Assembly: GCF_004799445.1 (NCBI RefSeq)
Contig: NZ_SSNA01000100.1
Location: forward strand, 25,916-89,915
Direction: 5' to 3'
From: Bradyrhizobium sp.
Lineage (GTDB): Bacteria; Pseudomonadota; Alphaproteobacteria; Rhizobiales; Xanthobacteraceae
DNA: 64,000 bases
A program made the position numbers and the translations under genes. The notes under the pieces were generated by a model. It did not search any database. It saw nothing but the letters and a program-made list of their open reading frames with translations, and was not told where the DNA came from. Shown in pieces: positions 17,895 to 25,193 of this stretch (positions are counted from its first letter, which is position 1; every line of letters begins with the position of its first letter).

Positions 17895-18245
17895 TCAGAG
17901 ATTGATGCTGAATTTGGAAAGAACCCAAGCCGTGATGAAGTAGAGCGCCATCGTCAGGATGCAACTTGCCGCCATGCTCGGCCAGAAGCCGACGCCGGCA
18001 CGCAGCATAGCGGGTAGGGCCAGAAACATCGGCAGCGATGGCAGGACGTACCAGAACGTCGATTCCGCGTGACTGGCGATCCGCTCGATGTCGCCGGTGT
18101 CACGCCAGAGCCAAAGAATTCCGAGCAGAGACACCAAGGGCAACGAGACGATCAGCGCCCCGAGCGCCGGGCTGCGCTTTGCAATTTCCGATACCGCCGC
18201 AATGATGATACCCGACAAAACACATTTGATGACGAAATACAGCAT
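17895..18245 (-). CDS. DUF3147-like small membrane protein
   Basis: A 116-residue integral membrane protein with four hydrophobic helices, resembling the DUF3147 family. I chose ATG 18245 (MLYFVIKCVLSG), where the first helix starts directly; the frame stays open upstream to 18287 but adds a charged leader. Function unknown. It is convergent with the FMN protein gene and lies 84 bases beyond the stop of the ABC ATPase gene on the same strand. Confidence 0.72.
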   Translation of the reverse strand: MLYFVIKCVLSGIIIAAVSEIAKRSPALGALIVSLPLVSLLGILWLWRDTGDIERIASHAESTFWYVLPSLPMFLALPAMLRAGVGFWPSMAASCILTMALYFITAWVLSKFSINL

Positions 18246-18328
18246 GTTACCCGCCCAGCCGACCTTACGCGAACTACGGTGCAACACCAGAAGGCTCAGC
18301 CCGGCGCTGCGAACGCCTCGCCCAGCCG

Positions 18329-19639
18329 CTAGTGCGGGTTTTCCAGGCTGAAGGTTTCCGACTGTTCGTCATAGGCAAACAGCTCGGCATAGCGCGCCCA
18401 CGACACGATGGTCTTGAGCGTCTCATCCGCCTGATCTTCCGCCATATAGTCCTCGAGTTCGTTGCGGAAGCGCGCCGCTGGCGCGGTGTGCGATGGCCGC
18501 TCGTCAAGCACCCGGCGGATCAAACCCATGACCGGGACATAATTGATGAGATGTTCGGCGAACAGCCGCTTGCGCGCATCGGTTTCGAGGTTGGCGAAGC
18601 GTTTGCCGGCATCCGTCAGCATCAGATCGCCCTCGCTCAACTGGGCGAACCTCAGCAATTGCAGGGATTCGCCGAGGTGGAAGATATCGTCGGCCTCGAG
18701 CTGCAGGTGGCCCGCGAGGACCGGCAAATCTGCGTGCCCGTTATAGGGCGGCCCCGCCAACGTCTCGAGCAGACCCGACAGCACGTTGGACGAAACGTGG
18801 TTGAGGATCATGCCGACGCCGGTGCCCTGGATGCCCTCGATCGCAGGCGTTTTGGTTTCCGGACGCTGCGTCATGCGGGCATAGATGCTGTCGACGAGTT
18901 GCCGGAATGTCGGGTCAAGACGGTTGCGCGGGTGCGGCAGGTCGATCTTGATCTCAGCGGCAACGCGGCCGGGATTGGATGAAAACACCAGGATGCGGTC
19001 GCACATCAGAACCGCCTCCTCGATGTTGTGGGTCACCATCAGCACCGATTTGATCGGCAACCGGCCTTCGACCCACAGATCGATCAGGTCGGTACGCAAG
19101 GTCTCGGCGGTCAGCACGTCCAGCGCCGAAAACGGTTCGTCCATCAGGAGCAGGTCGGGATGCACGACCAGCGCGCGGGCGAAGCCGACGCGCTGGCGCA
19201 TCCCGCCGGACAGCTCTTTGGGATAAGCGGACTCAAATCCGTCGAGACCGATCAGATCGATCGCCGCGAGTGCCCGCGTGCGGCGTTCGGCGCTTTCGAC
19301 GCCGAGCGCTTCCAAACCCAGTTCGACGTTCTGCAGCACCGTCAGCCACGGAAACAGCGCGAAGGATTGAAACACCATGGAGACGCCGTTCGGCGGTCCT
19401 GCGATTGTCTCGCCACGGCATTTGGCATTGCCTGAGGACGGCGCGATCAGGCCGGCGATGATGCGCAGCAGCGTCGATTTTCCCGATCCGGACCGGCCGA
19501 GCAGACCGACGATTTCGCCGGAATGGATCGTCAGGTCGACGTTTTCGAGGACCAGCAGTTCCTCGCCGCTGCCCTTCGGAAACGACCGGCAGACGCCGCG
19601 GATGTCGAGCAGGTTGGCCTGGTTGGCAAGATCGAGCAT
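18329..19639 (-). CDS. ABC transporter ATPase with C-terminal AAA-associated domain (nitrate/sulfonate type)
   Basis: A 436-residue ATPase. The first 260 residues are a typical ABC domain of the NrtD/SsuB/TauB group: Walker A GRSGSGKST, signature LSGGMRQRVGFARAL, Walker B LLLMDEPFSALD and a switch histidine in VTHN. The remaining 170 residues form an acidic helical AAA-associated domain (around ADDIFHLGESLQLL), a probable regulatory part. It works with the double permease upstream. No binding protein gene is present in the cluster. Substrate could be nitrate, sulfonate, bicarbonate or a metal chelate. Confidence 0.9.
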   Translation of the reverse strand: MLDLANQANLLDIRGVCRSFPKGSGEELLVLENVDLTIHSGEIVGLLGRSGSGKSTLLRIIAGLIAPSSGNAKCRGETIAGPPNGVSMVFQSFALFPWLTVLQNVELGLEALGVESAERRTRALAAIDLIGLDGFESAYPKELSGGMRQRVGFARALVVHPDLLLMDEPFSALDVLTAETLRTDLIDLWVEGRLPIKSVLMVTHNIEEAVLMCDRILVFSSNPGRVAAEIKIDLPHPRNRLDPTFRQLVDSIYARMTQRPETKTPAIEGIQGTGVGMILNHVSSNVLSGLLETLAGPPYNGHADLPVLAGHLQLEADDIFHLGESLQLLRFAQLSEGDLMLTDAGKRFANLETDARKRLFAEHLINYVPVMGLIRRVLDERPSHTAPAARFRNELEDYMAEDQADETLKTIVSWARYAELFAYDEQSETFSLENPH

Positions 19640-19654
19640 GGGATTTTCCTTAGA

Positions 19655-19699
19655 GCATGATCCGGAAAAGTGGGAACCGGTTTTCTGGAAGGATCATGC
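19655..19699. repeat. Short palindromic repeat (GCATGATCCGGAAAAG...GGATCATGC)
   Basis: The sequence GCATGATCC...GGATCATGC with an internal dyad around AACCGG occurs widely between genes in Bradyrhizobium and relatives. Here it sits between two genes of one ABC operon, where a hairpin could stabilise or attenuate the transcript. Confidence 0.75.
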
Positions 19700-19719
19700 G
19701 TAAACAATAGAGACGAGAA

Positions 19720-21453
19720 TCAGCCGAGGCGAAGACGGCGCTCGCCGAAGGCGTAGAGCGGTCGCCAGAGCAGCCGGTTGAACAGCGTTACCAGTATGCA
19801 CATCACGGCGATGCCGAGCACGACCCGCGGGAAGTCACCGGCTTCCGTCGCATCGGCTATATAGGCACCAAGGCCGCTGGCCGTCAGATGGGTATCGCCC
19901 CAGCTTGCCACTTCCGCAACGATGGAGGCATTCCATGACCCGCCCGAGGCGGTGATCGCCCCGGTGATGTAATAGGGGAAAATGCCGGGCAGGATGACCT
20001 TGACCCACCACCGCCAGCCGCTGAGGTGGAAGCTGCCGGCCGCCTCGCGAAGATCGGTCGGAAACGCGCTGGCGCCGGCGATGACGTTGAACAGGATGTA
20101 CCACTGGGTGCCCAGGATCATCAGCGGGCTGAGCCAGATATTCGGGTCAAGGCTGTAGCGCACGATAATCACCACGAACACCGGGAATGCGAGATTGGCG
20201 GGGAACGCGGCCAGGAACTGCGCCAGCGGCTGGATGCGCTCGGCCAGCTTTGGCCTTAGCCCGATCCAGACGCCGACGGGGACCCATATCAGTGAGGCCA
20301 GCGTAATCAGCACGATGACGCGCGCCAGCGTGATAAAACCATAGCCCAACGCGGCGAGGACGTCCGACGGGGTCAGCGTCGCCGAGAGATATCGATAGGC
20401 CCTCCAGGCGGCGTAGCCGGTGCTGGCGAGAATGAGGGCGAGCCACACGGCATCGATCACGCGTGACGGCGGGCCGCGTTTGACGGGTATCCTCAACTTG
20501 CCCGGGATCGCCAGATGCAGGTTCGAAAAGGCTTTGTTCAAGGCGGCAAACGGATAGGTCAGCGCCCGCAAGGCCCGCGTACGGCGGAACAGATCGAGCA
20601 TCCACGACGTCGGCTCGGTGGCCGAGGCGGTCTGCTCGAACCGGAACTTGTCGGCCCAGGCCACCACCGGGCGAAACAACAGCTGGTCGTAGGCGATGAT
20701 CACCAGCAGCATGGTCAGGATGGCGTAGCCGATCGCGGGCAGGTTCTGCTTTTGAATGCCGAGCGCGACGTAGGAGCCGATGCCGGGCAGCGTCACCGTG
20801 GTATTGCCGACCGTGATCGCCTCCGACGCCACCACGAAGAACCAGCCGCCGGACATCGACATCATCGTGTTCCAGATCAGGCCCGGCATGGCGAACGGCA
20901 CGTCAAGCCGCCAGAAGCGCTGCCATCCGCTCAGATGGAAACTCTGCGAGGCTTCTTCCAGATCCTTCGGCACGTTGCGGATCGACTGGTACATGCTGAA
21001 AGTCATGTTCCAGGCCTGGCTGGTGAAGATCGCGAACACGCAGGCGAGTTCGGCGCCCAACACCTCGCCGGGGAAGAGATTCAGGAAGAAGACCACCGTG
21101 AAGGTCAGAAAGCCGAGGATCGGCACCGATTGCAGGATGTCGAGCAGCGGGATCAGCACCATCTCGGCCCGCCGGCTCTTGGCGGCCAGCGCAGCGTAGA
21201 TGAAGGTGAAAATGATCGAGCAGACGATAGCCAGCAGCATCCGCATCGTCGTTCGCAACGCATAGGCCGGCAGGTTGGTCGGATCGAGCGACACCGGAGA
21301 AACGTCAAGCGCGGACAAGGGCAGCGTGGTCTGCTCGCCGCCATAGACGATCAGCACCATCGCGCCGATCACGAGAATCAGCGCGACGGCATCCCAGATG
21401 TTGGGCCGCAGCGCCTGCCCCAGTCTTGGCGTCAGAATATCGTCAAGCGTCAT
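19720..21453 (-). CDS. ABC transporter permease, two fused permease domains
   Basis: A 577-residue inner-membrane protein made of two BPD_transp_1 permease units in tandem. Each half has its own EAA loop, at EEASQSFHLSGWQRFWRLDVP and REAAGSFHLSGWRWWVKVILP; the similarity of the loops shows an internal duplication. A hydrophilic linker (around residues 290-320) joins the halves. A single gene therefore supplies the pore normally built by a homodimer. The ATPase gene follows 80 bases downstream. Start ATG 21453 precedes TLDDILTPRLG; the frame is open further upstream into a porin relic. Confidence 0.9.
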   Translation of the reverse strand: MTLDDILTPRLGQALRPNIWDAVALILVIGAMVLIVYGGEQTTLPLSALDVSPVSLDPTNLPAYALRTTMRMLLAIVCSIIFTFIYAALAAKSRRAEMVLIPLLDILQSVPILGFLTFTVVFFLNLFPGEVLGAELACVFAIFTSQAWNMTFSMYQSIRNVPKDLEEASQSFHLSGWQRFWRLDVPFAMPGLIWNTMMSMSGGWFFVVASEAITVGNTTVTLPGIGSYVALGIQKQNLPAIGYAILTMLLVIIAYDQLLFRPVVAWADKFRFEQTASATEPTSWMLDLFRRTRALRALTYPFAALNKAFSNLHLAIPGKLRIPVKRGPPSRVIDAVWLALILASTGYAAWRAYRYLSATLTPSDVLAALGYGFITLARVIVLITLASLIWVPVGVWIGLRPKLAERIQPLAQFLAAFPANLAFPVFVVIIVRYSLDPNIWLSPLMILGTQWYILFNVIAGASAFPTDLREAAGSFHLSGWRWWVKVILPGIFPYYITGAITASGGSWNASIVAEVASWGDTHLTASGLGAYIADATEAGDFPRVVLGIAVMCILVTLFNRLLWRPLYAFGERRLRLG

Positions 21454-21494
21454 GCGTGCCGCCTTGTCTCGAACCCGCTGCGCGACCGGCCTTT

Positions 21495-21595
21495 GGAAGA
21501 TCGAGACCTGTCCCCGATCCTGATATTGATAGGCGGGATTTGTGATGAGTTTATAGCCGATGGAGAGCGTGAAAGGCGCAGTGGATTCCGAAAGA
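21495..21595 (-). pseudogene. Relic of an OprB-type porin 3' end
   Basis: On the minus strand this stretch reads ALSESTAPFTLSIGYKLITN followed by PAYQYQDRGQVSIF, matching the last strands of the neighbouring porin (KVTLDYQLIINPAYNRDRGPVS). A TGA stops the frame just upstream, and the terminal strand ending in aromatic residue has been replaced by RPVAQRVRDKAAR, in frame with the permease start. It is best explained as the remains of a tandem porin copy. It covers only about 35 codons. Confidence 0.65.
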
Positions 21596-21655
21596 GCGAG
21601 GGAAGGCTGGATTTCATTTCAGAGGTTGAAGGCGGATGGAACCAGCACGCTAGAC

Positions 21656-21682
21656 CCCCGTTTCGATTGAATCGAAACGGGG
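21656..21682. repeat. Perfect inverted repeat, 13-bp arms
   Basis: CCCCGTTTCGATT, one base, AATCGAAACGGGG. It lies between the porin relic and the intact porin gene and could fold as a transcription terminator for the leftward porin transcript. Confidence 0.6.
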
Positions 21683-21697
21683 CTCCGGATTCTTGAT

Positions 21698-21750
21698 TTG
21701 ACGCGTTTTCTTGACGCGAACCGGTCTCCACTTCGCTCGAAAACGTTTTA
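21698..21750. repeat. Bradyrhizobium-type interspersed repeat
   Basis: The segment starting TTGACGCGTTTTCTTGACGC and continuing through GAACCGG to CTCGAAAACG belongs to a family I recognise from Bradyrhizobium intergenic regions (short inverted halves GCGTTTTC/GAAAACG). Its last bases reach the stop codon of the porin gene. Confidence 0.6.
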
Positions 21751-23844
21751 GTATTGCGTGTGGACCCGGAGGCCGAGCACCGAGACCGGGCCGCGGTCGC
21801 GATTGTAGGCCGGATTGATGATGAGCTGATAGTCCAGTGTGACCTTCGCAGCAAACACTGGAAAGCTATAGTAGGTCTCGAGGATCTCCTCGTTGCCGGG
21901 ATGAGGTAGCATACCGTCGCCGACCAGAATGCCGAGCCCGCCGGCATTGAGGAAGGCTTGGTGCACGTTGGAAATGCCGTTGACGACGCCGGCGATGCCG
22001 AACGTGTCGTCATCCCGCCCCCATTGCTTTCCCGACACCGAGAGCCCGGCAGCGATGGTGCGGTCAACGTCGGTGAATTCATAGGGTTCTTTATCGCCAT
22101 CCGCCAAACCGGCGCGGGCGAAGAAGCCGACATTGGGAATCAGTTGCTGCTCGAGGTTCATGCTGACGCCGCCGCGGCTCTGGTATTGCCGAACGGCCGC
22201 GATATTGGCAGGTCCTCCGGTCAGCGCGGCGAACTGGATGGCGTCCTCGAAGCTCCCCATCCGGCCCCGCGTCAGAAAGCCGGTGACCGCCAGCTTGCCG
22301 GGCTGATCTCCGATGGAATATCGCCGCTCGATTTCACCGACCCACTGGAACTGACTGAACGTCGGATCGAGCGCCGTTTGATTGGGCGCAATTGAAAGAT
22401 CGAACAGGCCGGCGCGCAGGGTCCACGGCCCCTGGTACCATTCCGCGGCGGCGCCGACCGTATAGGCCCAGGCATCCGCCGCGTAATCGAACGTGCCGGT
22501 GTCGGCAATGGTCCAGTTCATGAAATCGCTGCGCGGGTCGTGGGCGTACTTGTTGGTATCGAAGATATCGACCACGGCGAATTTTCCGACCGTGAACACC
22601 AGCCGGTCCGAGGTTTGCGATCCGGAGAACTGGTTGAGCCCGGCATCGACCTTCTGGACGTCGCCGCCGAGATCGATAGTCTGTCGTACGAACGCCCGTT
22701 GCAGGCGCGTATAGGGAAAATCCGCGCCGACCTTGTAGGCTTCGCCACTCGGGAATCCGGCCACGCCGACCGATCCGCTAAGACCAAAACCCTGATCGAT
22801 TTCCGGATTGATCCAGGCTTCGGCGCCCTGCCAGAGCCGGACGCCGGCATACAACGTCGCGTCGGCGGTCTCGCGGGCAGTGTTCGGCGTCAGGCTGTTC
22901 GTGCCGCTGTAGGGAGCGCGAAAGGGCGGATCATATTGGCCAAGAAAGGTAGCCTGGCCATGGAACGCGAAGCGATCCGTCTCCAGTGCGGAGGGTCCCT
23001 TGATCAGGAAGTCCGGGACCTGCGTGCTATCGCCAATGTGGTAGTTCAGCCCGACCCGGATGCTCTGCATGGTAAGGTCGGAATCGAAAGTCTGAGCACC
23101 CAACGGGAACACCACGCTCTGGTGGCCGAACCCGGTCCAGAGATACTCCGCCTTTGCGGACCAGCTTGCGGTGACCGGAATTTCCACGCCGGCGCCGGCC
23201 GCCCATCCCAATCGCCATGGTTGCACCAGGTCAACGGCCCCGGGCGTTACGGGGACACCGGCAATCTGGGTGCGCGTCACCTGATCGAAGGTCCAGGCCA
23301 AGCCGCCGGTGCCGTAGAGCAGGAAATGGTCGAATGCATAGCCGACGCGCGCGCGCAGAGTGCCGGAATAAATCTCGGCCTCGCCATAGCTCACCTGGCC
23401 GGCGAGCGGAGAACTGACCGTCTGGCTGCCGCGCACGGAGAAGGGGATCACCACATCCGAGTTCGGGAATGAAAGATCGGTCTCGAACCCGATCATCCAG
23501 TGCGACTTGAAGACATGATTGTATCCGCCCTGCAGCCCGGCGACGTAGCTGCCGGTCCCGGCCATGAAATCGAAATGGTAGGGAAGATCGAACGACCCGT
23601 TCAAACCGGGCGCGCCGGGCTGCGTAGCGGACCAGTTCGAGGAGCCCGTGGTTACGCCGACATGGGCGCCGATATACCAGCCGTTCCAGTCATAGCCGTT
23701 CGCGGCCGGCGCCTGCGGGGCGCTCGTGACATAGGCGACCGGCGCCTTGACCGGAAGGTTCGGGGGTACGTCGCCCGCCATCGCAGCGGACCACGTTGCC
23801 AGCACCACGCCGGTGCCACCTCCGAATTTGCAAATCCCCTTCAT
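21748..23844 (-). CDS. Two-barrel outer-membrane protein: Omp25-like barrel fused to OprB carbohydrate porin
   Basis: About 698 residues. After a signal peptide (ending near SAAMAGD), residues about 50-280 form a small barrel of the Omp25/31 type (YDWNGWYIGAHVG, GTLRARVGYAFDHFLLYGTGG, AKAEYLW, SIRVGLNYHI). Residues about 285-698 form an OprB-type carbohydrate porin (FHGQATFLGQYDPPFRAPY, TLYAGVRLWQGAEAWINPE, ending RVHTQY with the terminal aromatic). I prefer the start MKGICKF at 23844; an in-frame ATG at 23880 lies inside the upstream hairpin. It probably allows uptake of sugars through the outer membrane. The upstream region has a 14-bp inverted repeat and a TTGCGA dyad. Confidence 0.85.
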   Translation of the reverse strand: MKGICKFGGGTGVVLATWSAAMAGDVPPNLPVKAPVAYVTSAPQAPAANGYDWNGWYIGAHVGVTTGSSNWSATQPGAPGLNGSFDLPYHFDFMAGTGSYVAGLQGGYNHVFKSHWMIGFETDLSFPNSDVVIPFSVRGSQTVSSPLAGQVSYGEAEIYSGTLRARVGYAFDHFLLYGTGGLAWTFDQVTRTQIAGVPVTPGAVDLVQPWRLGWAAGAGVEIPVTASWSAKAEYLWTGFGHQSVVFPLGAQTFDSDLTMQSIRVGLNYHIGDSTQVPDFLIKGPSALETDRFAFHGQATFLGQYDPPFRAPYSGTNSLTPNTARETADATLYAGVRLWQGAEAWINPEIDQGFGLSGSVGVAGFPSGEAYKVGADFPYTRLQRAFVRQTIDLGGDVQKVDAGLNQFSGSQTSDRLVFTVGKFAVVDIFDTNKYAHDPRSDFMNWTIADTGTFDYAADAWAYTVGAAAEWYQGPWTLRAGLFDLSIAPNQTALDPTFSQFQWVGEIERRYSIGDQPGKLAVTGFLTRGRMGSFEDAIQFAALTGGPANIAAVRQYQSRGGVSMNLEQQLIPNVGFFARAGLADGDKEPYEFTDVDRTIAAGLSVSGKQWGRDDDTFGIAGVVNGISNVHQAFLNAGGLGILVGDGMLPHPGNEEILETYYSFPVFAAKVTLDYQLIINPAYNRDRGPVSVLGLRVHTQY

Positions 23845-23863
23845 CACGCGTCCCATTACCCAC

Positions 23864-23898
23864 AATAAATGCCAGATCAAAAAAATCTGGCATTTATT
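23864..23898. promoter_or_regulatory. 14-bp perfect inverted repeat upstream of porin gene
   Basis: AATAAATGCCAGAT, a seven-base loop, ATCTGGCATTTATT. It ends 20 bases before the preferred porin start, so it is either a 5' untranslated-region hairpin controlling translation or a repressor operator. Its AT-richness differs from the surroundings. Confidence 0.55.
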
Positions 23899-23925
23899 CC
23901 CAAGTCTTATTGCAACTCAATATTA

Positions 23926-23942
23926 TTGCGACTCATTCGCAA
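23926..23942. promoter_or_regulatory. Fur-like dyad TTGCGA-N5-TCGCAA
   Basis: TTGCGACTCATTCGCAA is a 17-base dyad flanked by further TTGCAA-type elements (TTGCAACTCAATATT to its left, TTGCAAG to its right). The arrangement recalls binding sites of Fur-family regulators in front of outer-membrane receptor genes. The match is by eye only. It overlaps the 3' end of the mgtC fragment. Confidence 0.4.
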
Positions 23943-24136
23943 TTGCAAGTACGTCTCGCTCCCGCTTGTCGTTCCAGGATGGGTCCGACGCTCCAGCTTG
24001 CGGCCAAGACAGTCGGCTCGAGACTGAGACGCTGGCCGGCCATCCGTTGACGCCATTGGCGCTTGAATCCGATGCATGTGCCCATCAGGGTGGCCATGCC
24101 GAGACTGATCGCGGCCTGATCAATCGATGCGTTCAC
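23933..24136 (-). pseudogene. MgtC/SapB N-terminal fragment
   Basis: A 67-codon frame whose first 35 residues (LGMATLMGTCIGFKRQWRQRM followed by AGQR) match the start of MgtC/SapB membrane proteins, which read G-x-x-I-G-x-E-R-Q-W-R-Q-R-x-A-G-L-R. After that the sequence loses resemblance and stops; a full MgtC has about 140-230 residues with four to five helices. I read it as a truncated remnant of an mgtC gene, its 3' end replaced by the porin promoter region. A short functional membrane peptide is less likely. Confidence 0.6.
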
Positions 24137-24293
24137 GGTGAAATTCCTGCTCGATTTGCGGTGGCGGCCCGGAGCCAGCGATGCTCCACACCGCTTAAGC
24201 CGGCGCGCTCCTGATAAGACAGTTCGAAGACCGTTATGTGAAATCCGGCGCTAGCCCCGCGCCTATCCGGACATGACAGCCGAGCGCGCCGAC

Positions 24294-24554
24294 TCAAGCG
24301 GCAGTCTGGATGATCTGGTCTTGGTAGCTGTCGCCGTCGGGCTCCTCGACGATCCATCGGCATTCGATCCGGTTGGTGCCAGTCAAGACCCAATGACACA
24401 CCAGCTTCGGCCGTGGAGACCGGCGCAAACCTGCGGCGCGGCGGCCCCGCCGATTGTCATTGGCATGGGTCGCCTCCGGCCAATGCGGCACCACCTGCCG
24501 CAGCCCGGGACCCCGGAGTCTTGCATCCAGGAATTTTGCGTGTCTTGTGAACAT
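24294..24554 (-). CDS. Small basic protein with paired CxW motifs, unknown function
   Basis: Eighty-six residues, not assigned to a named family. A basic Arg-rich middle (NDNRRGRRAAGLRRSPRPK) precedes the motif VCHWVLTGTNRIECRW, in which two Cys-(His/Arg)-Trp units are spaced like a beta-hairpin, and an acidic tail. An excellent ribosome site, GGAGGTGA, lies six bases before ATG 24554. A consensus-like promoter reading toward it (TTGACA, 17 bases, TATGCG) sits at 24820-24792, beside the tandem operators of the CsoR-type regulator. I therefore infer it is a target of that regulator. Similar short proteins occur in Bradyrhizobium, to my recollection. Confidence 0.6.
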   Translation of the reverse strand: MFTRHAKFLDARLRGPGLRQVVPHWPEATHANDNRRGRRAAGLRRSPRPKLVCHWVLTGTNRIECRWIVEEPDGDSYQDQIIQTAA

Positions 24555-24882
24555 CGCTCACCTCCACATCCGCGTTTTGCGCGGCGGGCCGATGAGCGAG
24601 ACGGTCAGCGGCCAGGCGCGACCATCACCCTCACGCGGCAATTGCCGGCGCGATCAATCTTTATGTCTTGTGGTAGCGCTGTTCCGGTCAACGTTGCCGG
24701 ACAGGCGTTACCATCGGGAGTACTGCCCATGTGCTCTTCATCGGGGTTGAAATGCCTGTCACGAACAGATGCGCTCGCAAACAGAAGTTGGCGCATACGC
24801 CCGCGCCAAAACGGTGTCAAGCGCTTTTCCATATCCTCCCGGGAGGATCGCTGATATCCTGCCGGGAGGATAGGAGAGCAGA
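24555..24882. promoter_or_regulatory. Divergent regulatory region: leftward promoter and leader
   Basis: The minus strand carries TTGACA (24820-24815), a 17-base spacer and TATGCG (24797-24792), a good sigma-70-type promoter pointing at the small gene at 24554. That leaves a leader of more than 200 bases. A short frame starting ATG 24732 (about 42 codons) lies in the leader but has no convincing support. The right end holds two operator palindromes in front of the CsoR-type gene. Confidence 0.5.
24833..24871. promoter_or_regulatory. Two tandem 16-bp palindromes, probable CsoR-type operator
   Basis: ATCCTCCCGGGAGGAT (24833-24848, perfect) and ATCCTGCCGGGAGGAT (24856-24871, one mismatch) repeat with a 23-base period. 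Such GC-centred dyads with AT flanks are the usual operators of CsoR/RcnR-family repressors. They end 12 bases before the regulator's start codon and 13 bases beyond the -35 of the leftward promoter, so one repressor could shut both. Confidence 0.7.
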
Positions 24883-25149
24883 ATGCCGGACCACCCACAT
24901 TCCGCGATTGCCCGGCGTCTCAAGCGCGCCAACGGCCATCTCGAAACCATCATCGAGATGATCGAGCAGGACCGGCCATGCGCGCAGATCGCCCAACAGC
25001 TGCAGGCCGTGGAGAGCGCGATCGAGAGCGCCAAAAAGGCTCTGATCCACGACCACATCAGCCACGGCCTCGAACGATCGCTCAAGGCGTCCGGCTCAAA
25101 AGGCCAGGCGGCGCTGCGGGACTTCAAGCTGATCGCGAAGTATCTGTGA
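24883..25149 (+). CDS. CsoR/RcnR/FrmR-family transcriptional repressor
   Basis: Eighty-eight residues, all-helical DUF156 repressor. The family's conserved arrangement is present: RRLKRANGHL, a sensing Cys at position 33 and His at 58, spaced 25 as in RcnR and CsoR. The third ligand position (Cys in CsoR, His in RcnR) is Gly62, with His61 next to it; His4 and His6 near the N-terminus could complete a site. The effector may therefore be a metal, or formaldehyde or sulfide-type chemistry at Cys33 as in FrmR/CstR. Autoregulation is likely through the two upstream palindromes. It is convergent with the dmeF gene and is not DmeR. Confidence 0.85.
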   Translation: MPDHPHSAIARRLKRANGHLETIIEMIEQDRPCAQIAQQLQAVESAIESAKKALIHDHISHGLERSLKASGSKGQAALRDFKLIAKYL

Positions 25150-25193
25150 AGCCTGATCGCGCGCGATCTCCTGTGCGCGGATGGGCCGTGGCC

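Noticed and set aside
24605..24898. Minus-strand frame across the regulatory region before the CsoR-type gene
   Set aside because: It covers the operator and the leftward promoter and has no family resemblance; the better gene to the left has a strong ribosome site.
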